From: CAYYYG01 sp964476135
Lineage (GTDB): Bacteria > Patescibacteriota > Microgenomatia > UBA1406 > GWC2-37-13
Length of the DNA: 64,000 nt
Assembly: GCA_964476135.1 (NCBI GenBank)
Contig: CAYYYG010000001.1
Location: 32,525-96,524 of the forward strand
Direction of reading: 5' to 3'
Shown here piece after piece: positions 61,032 through 64,000 of this stretch. The position numbers were made by a program, and so were the translations under genes. Every line of letters starts with the position of its first letter. The stretch's first letter is position 1. The notes under the pieces were generated by a model. That model saw only the letters and a program-made list of their open reading frames with translations. It made no database searches and was not told the DNA's origin.

Positions 61032-61781
61032 TTATGGATCAAACTCCAGCATGTAGCCATAATGGTCGGAGAGATCAGGCTGGTCGATGAGTTTGATCGA
61101 TCTTGCGTATACGTCTTTGCTTGTAAATATATAATCTACGGCAAGTCCTCCAGGAAATAAGTGTTTGGCTTTATGTGTGTTTTGATTTAGTGTGTTAGGA
61201 TAATCTAAGTTCTTTGCCAAATCATTTCCTAGTTTTCCAAGTTCTTTCACCAGATTAGAATCAGGTGTTACATTAAAATCGCCGCTTAATACCCAGGTAT
61301 CATGGATATTTTTTATAAACTCGACACACCGGTTATGTTGTTCCACTTTATATGGTTCATCGTGAGGTGTTGGTCCCCAAACCATATGAACATTTACGAA
61401 ATGAATTTTTTTTCCTTCAACATTCAAACACACATCAATTCCGTTTCTCGGGTATTCGTCGAAATGGCCCTCAGGTTTTTTTTCATAAGGCGGCATAGAT
61501 TTCATGAAAAAAATCGCCGTTGATTCTACCGAAAAAAATTTCTTATATAATACTGCATTGCCGATGTATGAAGACGTGTCGTTTTTAATGGTAGCTGCAA
61601 CTGCCATCTGTACCCGATATGTTTCTAAAGATTGTAGTGCCTTAAACACATCGGGATGGTAGCCCCAGGCGCCACCCGTTACTTCTTGAAAATGGATAAT
61701 ATCAGGGTTTTCTTTATGGATGAAATCGACCGCATTACTTAAATATTTTCCACCATAGAGGTTGAGTTGGAATAACTTCAT
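61032..61781 (-). CDS. Endonuclease/exonuclease/phosphatase family protein
   Basis: The 249-residue protein has KLFQLNLYGGKY, PDIIHFQEVTGG with the metal Glu, VLSGDFNVTPDS and the C-terminal LSDHYGYMLEF. It may be a DNase or a sphingomyelinase-like phosphodiesterase. It has no signal peptide. TATAAT (61793-61788) ends 6 nt before the ATG. Confidence 0.88.
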   Translation of the reverse strand: MKLFQLNLYGGKYLSNAVDFIHKENPDIIHFQEVTGGAWGYHPDVFKALQSLETYRVQMAVAATIKNDTSSYIGNAVLYKKFFSVESTAIFFMKSMPPYEKKPEGHFDEYPRNGIDVCLNVEGKKIHFVNVHMVWGPTPHDEPYKVEQHNRCVEFIKNIHDTWVLSGDFNVTPDSNLVKELGKLGNDLAKNLDYPNTLNQNTHKAKHLFPGGLAVDYIFTSKDVYARSIKLIDQPDLSDHYGYMLEFDP

Positions 61782-61787
61782 ACGGGA

Positions 61788-61793
61788 ATTATA
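61788..61793 (-). promoter_or_regulatory. -10 box of the EEP-family gene (leaderless)
   Basis: A consensus TATAAT with last base 61788 predicts a start at 61781, the A of the ATG. No -35 is recognisable. Confidence 0.5.
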
Positions 61794-61828
61794 GCTTATA
61801 TATATTCGATTCTGGTAAAATATGGCTA

Positions 61829-61883
61829 CGGGACGTAGTTCAGATGGCTAGAATGCACGCATGGGGTGCGTGAGGTCGGCGGT
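61829..61883 (+). tRNA. tRNA-Pro (GGG), 5' 55 nt, cut by gap
   Basis: The first 55 bases of a tRNA-Pro, with anticodon loop ATGGGGT, end at the run of N. The same 55 bases open the sequence on the other side of the gap, so this is probably the same gene seen at two contig ends. Confidence 0.85.
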
Positions 61884-61983
61884 NNNNNNNNNNNNNNNNN
61901 NNNNNNNNNNNNNNNNNNNNNNNNNNNNNNNNNNNNNNNNNNNNNNNNNNNNNNNNNNNNNNNNNNNNNNNNNNNNNNNNNNN
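61884..61983. other. Assembly gap, 100 N
   Basis: Exactly 100 N fill this stretch. The flanks are identical over exactly 55 bp, which points to contigs joined from a graph at k = 55. The real sequence probably has no gap or a different neighbour. Confidence 0.97.
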
Positions 61984-62057
61984 CGGGACGTAGTTCAGAT
62001 GGCTAGAATGCACGCATGGGGTGCGTGAGGTCGGCGGTTCAAGTCCGCCCGTCCCGA
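61984..62057 (+). tRNA. tRNA-Pro (anticodon GGG)
   Basis: The complete 74-nt cloverleaf has acceptor CGGGACG with CGTCCCG, D stem GTTC/GAAT, anticodon stem CACGC/GCGTG and T arm GGCGG-TTCAAGT-CCGCC. CCA is not encoded, unlike in the related tRNA-Pro(TGG) at 42,621. Confidence 0.95.
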
Positions 62058-62434
62058 CTCGTAAAAATAACCTGCTCGTCGGGGCTAACTCTCCGTAATC
62101 ACTCGCTTCGCATCGTGAACGGAGAGTTGAGCAAGTCCGCCCGTCCCGACAAATTGTCTGATCACCTTTGAGTAGTGTCTCCCTTCGTATTAAAGTGTAG
62201 TTGCGACTTTCATAATAGTAACTAGCCACCGAAAAGCTATGTATCAGATATATACATGTAGATGATATAATACTACACTTTGCAGTCTCGATATTCGACA
62301 TGAATATCAGAGGCAAAAGCACATTTACATTCCCGAAAGCGTCTATTTCATATCAATCAGCACCCCGCAGTATACGAATAATTATAAGATTGTTTTTATA
62401 CTGCGCGGTGTTGTTTGAGAGAAGGAGATGTTTC
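62058..62434 (+). repeat. Non-coding stretch with tRNA-tail repeat and inverted repeat
   Basis: The last 19 bases of tRNA-Pro (62040-62058) recur at 62132-62150. Between them a perfect 10-bp inverted repeat (62087-62096 with 62119-62128, 22-nt spacer) can form a hairpin. After that there is a TATAAT near 62267 and no further gene until the ATG at 62435. The repeated tRNA end may be a small integration scar or a tRNA remnant. Confidence 0.6.
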
Positions 62435-63919
62435 ATGAGGTTTAAGCAAAAGTTTGTTTATATGCTGTACTTGGTGTTCGTGTTATCGTTAGCACATATT
62501 CCTGTATCGGCGCAAAGTGGTACTATTAGTCAGCCACTTGCACCCAGTTTTATCGGAACTCCCTCGACTGAGCGTTTCGTCGTGGGAGAGTCTATCAACA
62601 CTCCGGATTTTCCTGAGGAGATTGAGAAGGAGTACGACGAGGCTAACAATGAACGCTTGGCGGTGGTGAGCGTTCCCATTCTTACCACTGATGATCGAGG
62701 TCAGCAGATTATTCTGCACGAGATGAAATATGTCTTTGCTTATGGAGCAACGGGTACCGATGGTGCCCAAGGCCCCAATCGTGTCGATCAGTCGTTTTTT
62801 AGCTCATCTGGATTTGATCAGACAGCGGCTGAGCGCTGGTCGGTTGAGAACTTGCAGCAAGTGGAAAACGCGATTCTATTTGCCGGCATTACAACGGCCG
62901 AATCCGCAGCAGTTTGGATTCTTATCAAGGAAAACGGTACCTACGGAGGGTGCCGACTGAGTTTGCAAAGCGATACGAAGATTGTTGTGTTGCCAAGGAG
63001 CCTTGTTCTTAATACAACTCCGGGCGATTCTTCGTATCGTCGATCTTACATGTTTGTACATGAGCTCAGTCATAACAGTCGTCATCTGTTGGCGTTGGAT
63101 GGAACAACCCACAATTTTTATCTGGGGCACCACGAGGAGGTTCCGGCACAGGCGCTGGGTTCCGAATGGTGGCGGCGGCAGTCGACTTTACTGCATGCCA
63201 CTCAGATAGCGCAGATACGAGAAGATCTGTCCTTGCGAGCGGAGTTTGTGCTAGGCCATGAGAATATTGATGAGAGTATTCCAGGCAATACCAACCGGAC
63301 CGCTCACAGCTATATTGTCTATTCGATTGCCCAGGATATGGGTATACCGATGGACGAATTTTTCACCAGATTCCAATACACGCTCAAGATGCTTATTACC
63401 AACGGAAAAATCAGGACCGACACCGATGGCGACAGGCGATTTGAAATGGTTTTGGAGGAGATGACCGGGAAAGACGTAGATCTCTACGATTTGTGGTCGC
63501 GGGCGATCGGCAAGATATTGTTGCCGCAGCCGACGATGACCCCCTATGATTGGGGGTATCAGTTCCTTCGCGATCCGGCGATCAAAGATCGATATCAGCC
63601 GATTCCGGCACACCCGGTCTACGGCTATGAGAAAAAATTTCCGGAGCAGATTGGCTTCGTCAGGCTTCAGTTTTCGGAAATTCCCAACGGTCAACATCGG
63701 TATATCAAGTCCACAGATGTTAGGGTTTGGTATATCGACTCATCAACAAATGTTTTGGTGGAATTGCCGAACTATATTGACCTAGCCAACTACATGCCTC
63801 AGATTAAGGATAGGCTGGTGATTGCCGTCAAGGCAAGTCCCGCTTCTGAAGGGATGCTGCGAATTGACGCAATCGCGCCAAGCCTGAGTACAATCTACCT
63901 TCCGGCAGTACGGAGATAA
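62435..63919 (+). CDS. Secreted HExxH metallopeptidase-like protein
   Basis: The 494-residue protein has a signal peptide (KFVYMLYLVFVLSLAHIPVSAQ). Near residue 213 is MFVHELSHNSRHLL, an HExxH zinc site, and GHHEEVPAQAL could supply the third ligand. It ends STIYLPAVRR, resembling the YLPxV C-terminal ends common on secreted Chloroflexota proteins. A strong Shine-Dalgarno GAAGGAGAT precedes the ATG by 5 nt. It looks more GC-rich than the rest of the window. Because of the gap it may come from another genome. The exact peptidase family is not recognised. Confidence 0.75.
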   Translation: MRFKQKFVYMLYLVFVLSLAHIPVSAQSGTISQPLAPSFIGTPSTERFVVGESINTPDFPEEIEKEYDEANNERLAVVSVPILTTDDRGQQIILHEMKYVFAYGATGTDGAQGPNRVDQSFFSSSGFDQTAAERWSVENLQQVENAILFAGITTAESAAVWILIKENGTYGGCRLSLQSDTKIVVLPRSLVLNTTPGDSSYRRSYMFVHELSHNSRHLLALDGTTHNFYLGHHEEVPAQALGSEWWRRQSTLLHATQIAQIREDLSLRAEFVLGHENIDESIPGNTNRTAHSYIVYSIAQDMGIPMDEFFTRFQYTLKMLITNGKIRTDTDGDRRFEMVLEEMTGKDVDLYDLWSRAIGKILLPQPTMTPYDWGYQFLRDPAIKDRYQPIPAHPVYGYEKKFPEQIGFVRLQFSEIPNGQHRYIKSTDVRVWYIDSSTNVLVELPNYIDLANYMPQIKDRLVIAVKASPASEGMLRIDAIAPSLSTIYLPAVRR

Positions 63920-64000
63920 GCTTTCGGGAAGGGGCGATGAGAGAAGAATATATTAATACTGCTTTTCCGCGCACGCAATACTAATATGTTTCAGATCTCA

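Noticed and set aside
61829..62057. Two tandem tRNA-Pro(GGG) genes
   Set aside because: The copies are identical over exactly the k-mer length at contig ends, so a single gene seen twice is the simpler reading.
61840..62322. Minus-strand reading frame across the tRNA and the N run, with a GTGGLEPPTSRTP segment
   Set aside because: This is a known false protein made by translating a tRNA on the wrong strand; it also crosses 100 N.

Overview
The window looks like a chromosomal piece of a small-genome bacterium of the candidate phyla radiation (Patescibacteria). The recX-recA, RNase Y, HU and S1 genes, the compact type IV pilus operon, a cobalamin-dependent ribonucleotide reductase with a salvage cassette, short intergenic spaces and the standard code with TGA as stop all fit. 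I cannot fix the class. Many genes lack a Shine-Dalgarno sequence and have a TATAAT-like box ending exactly 6 nt before the start codon, so leaderless transcription appears widespread.

Layout. 1-5.7 kb (minus): S1, HU, RNase Y, recX, recA and a UbiA-type prenyltransferase. 5.8-8.7 kb: a mannose-6-phosphate-isomerase-like protein, phosphoglucose isomerase and a Nudix hydrolase. 8.7-11.7 kb: a kinase-like protein, glutamine synthetase and a GAF-ANTAR regulator; the glnA leader holds two short hairpins that match the dual-hairpin targets of ANTAR proteins. 11.8-16.3 kb: an FAD enzyme, an AI-2E-family permease, a protein-only RNase P (HARP) homologue and an HD phosphohydrolase. 16.4-22.9 kb (plus): a B12 and deoxynucleotide module (nrdR, nrdJ, pduO, DUF4430, DUF6580) followed by a cobalamin riboswitch in front of a Cys-rich protein of unknown function.

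22.9-28.2 kb: thioredoxin, a degenerate tyrosine recombinase, RNase HI, a flavin reductase and a T4SS-type ATPase. 28.2-40.5 kb (minus): a type IV pilus locus with a major pilin, a LytR_C protein, minor pilins including one of 1012 residues, PilC, PilB and a response regulator/Hpt pair. It is interrupted on the plus strand by a beta-rich protein and a methyltransferase-like/Lgt-like membrane fusion. 40.5-46.8 kb: small enzymes, tRNA-Pro(TGG), a nuclease and a natural Zwf-Gnd fusion. 46.9-51 kb: a leaderless carotenoid operon (crtI, crtB, crtE and a fused crtYcd), convergent with an Mg2+ P-type ATPase. 53.5-61.8 kb: flavodoxin, a NAGPA-domain protein, a triple zinc-ribbon protein, tRNA-Ala(GGC), a phosphoribosyltransferase, a PIG-V-like glycosyltransferase and secreted proteins.

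At 61,884-61,983 there are 100 N, flanked by the same 55 bp of a tRNA-Pro(GGG) gene. This is the mark of two contigs sharing one k-mer, so the last 2 kb (a secreted HExxH protein of different style) may not belong to the same genome.
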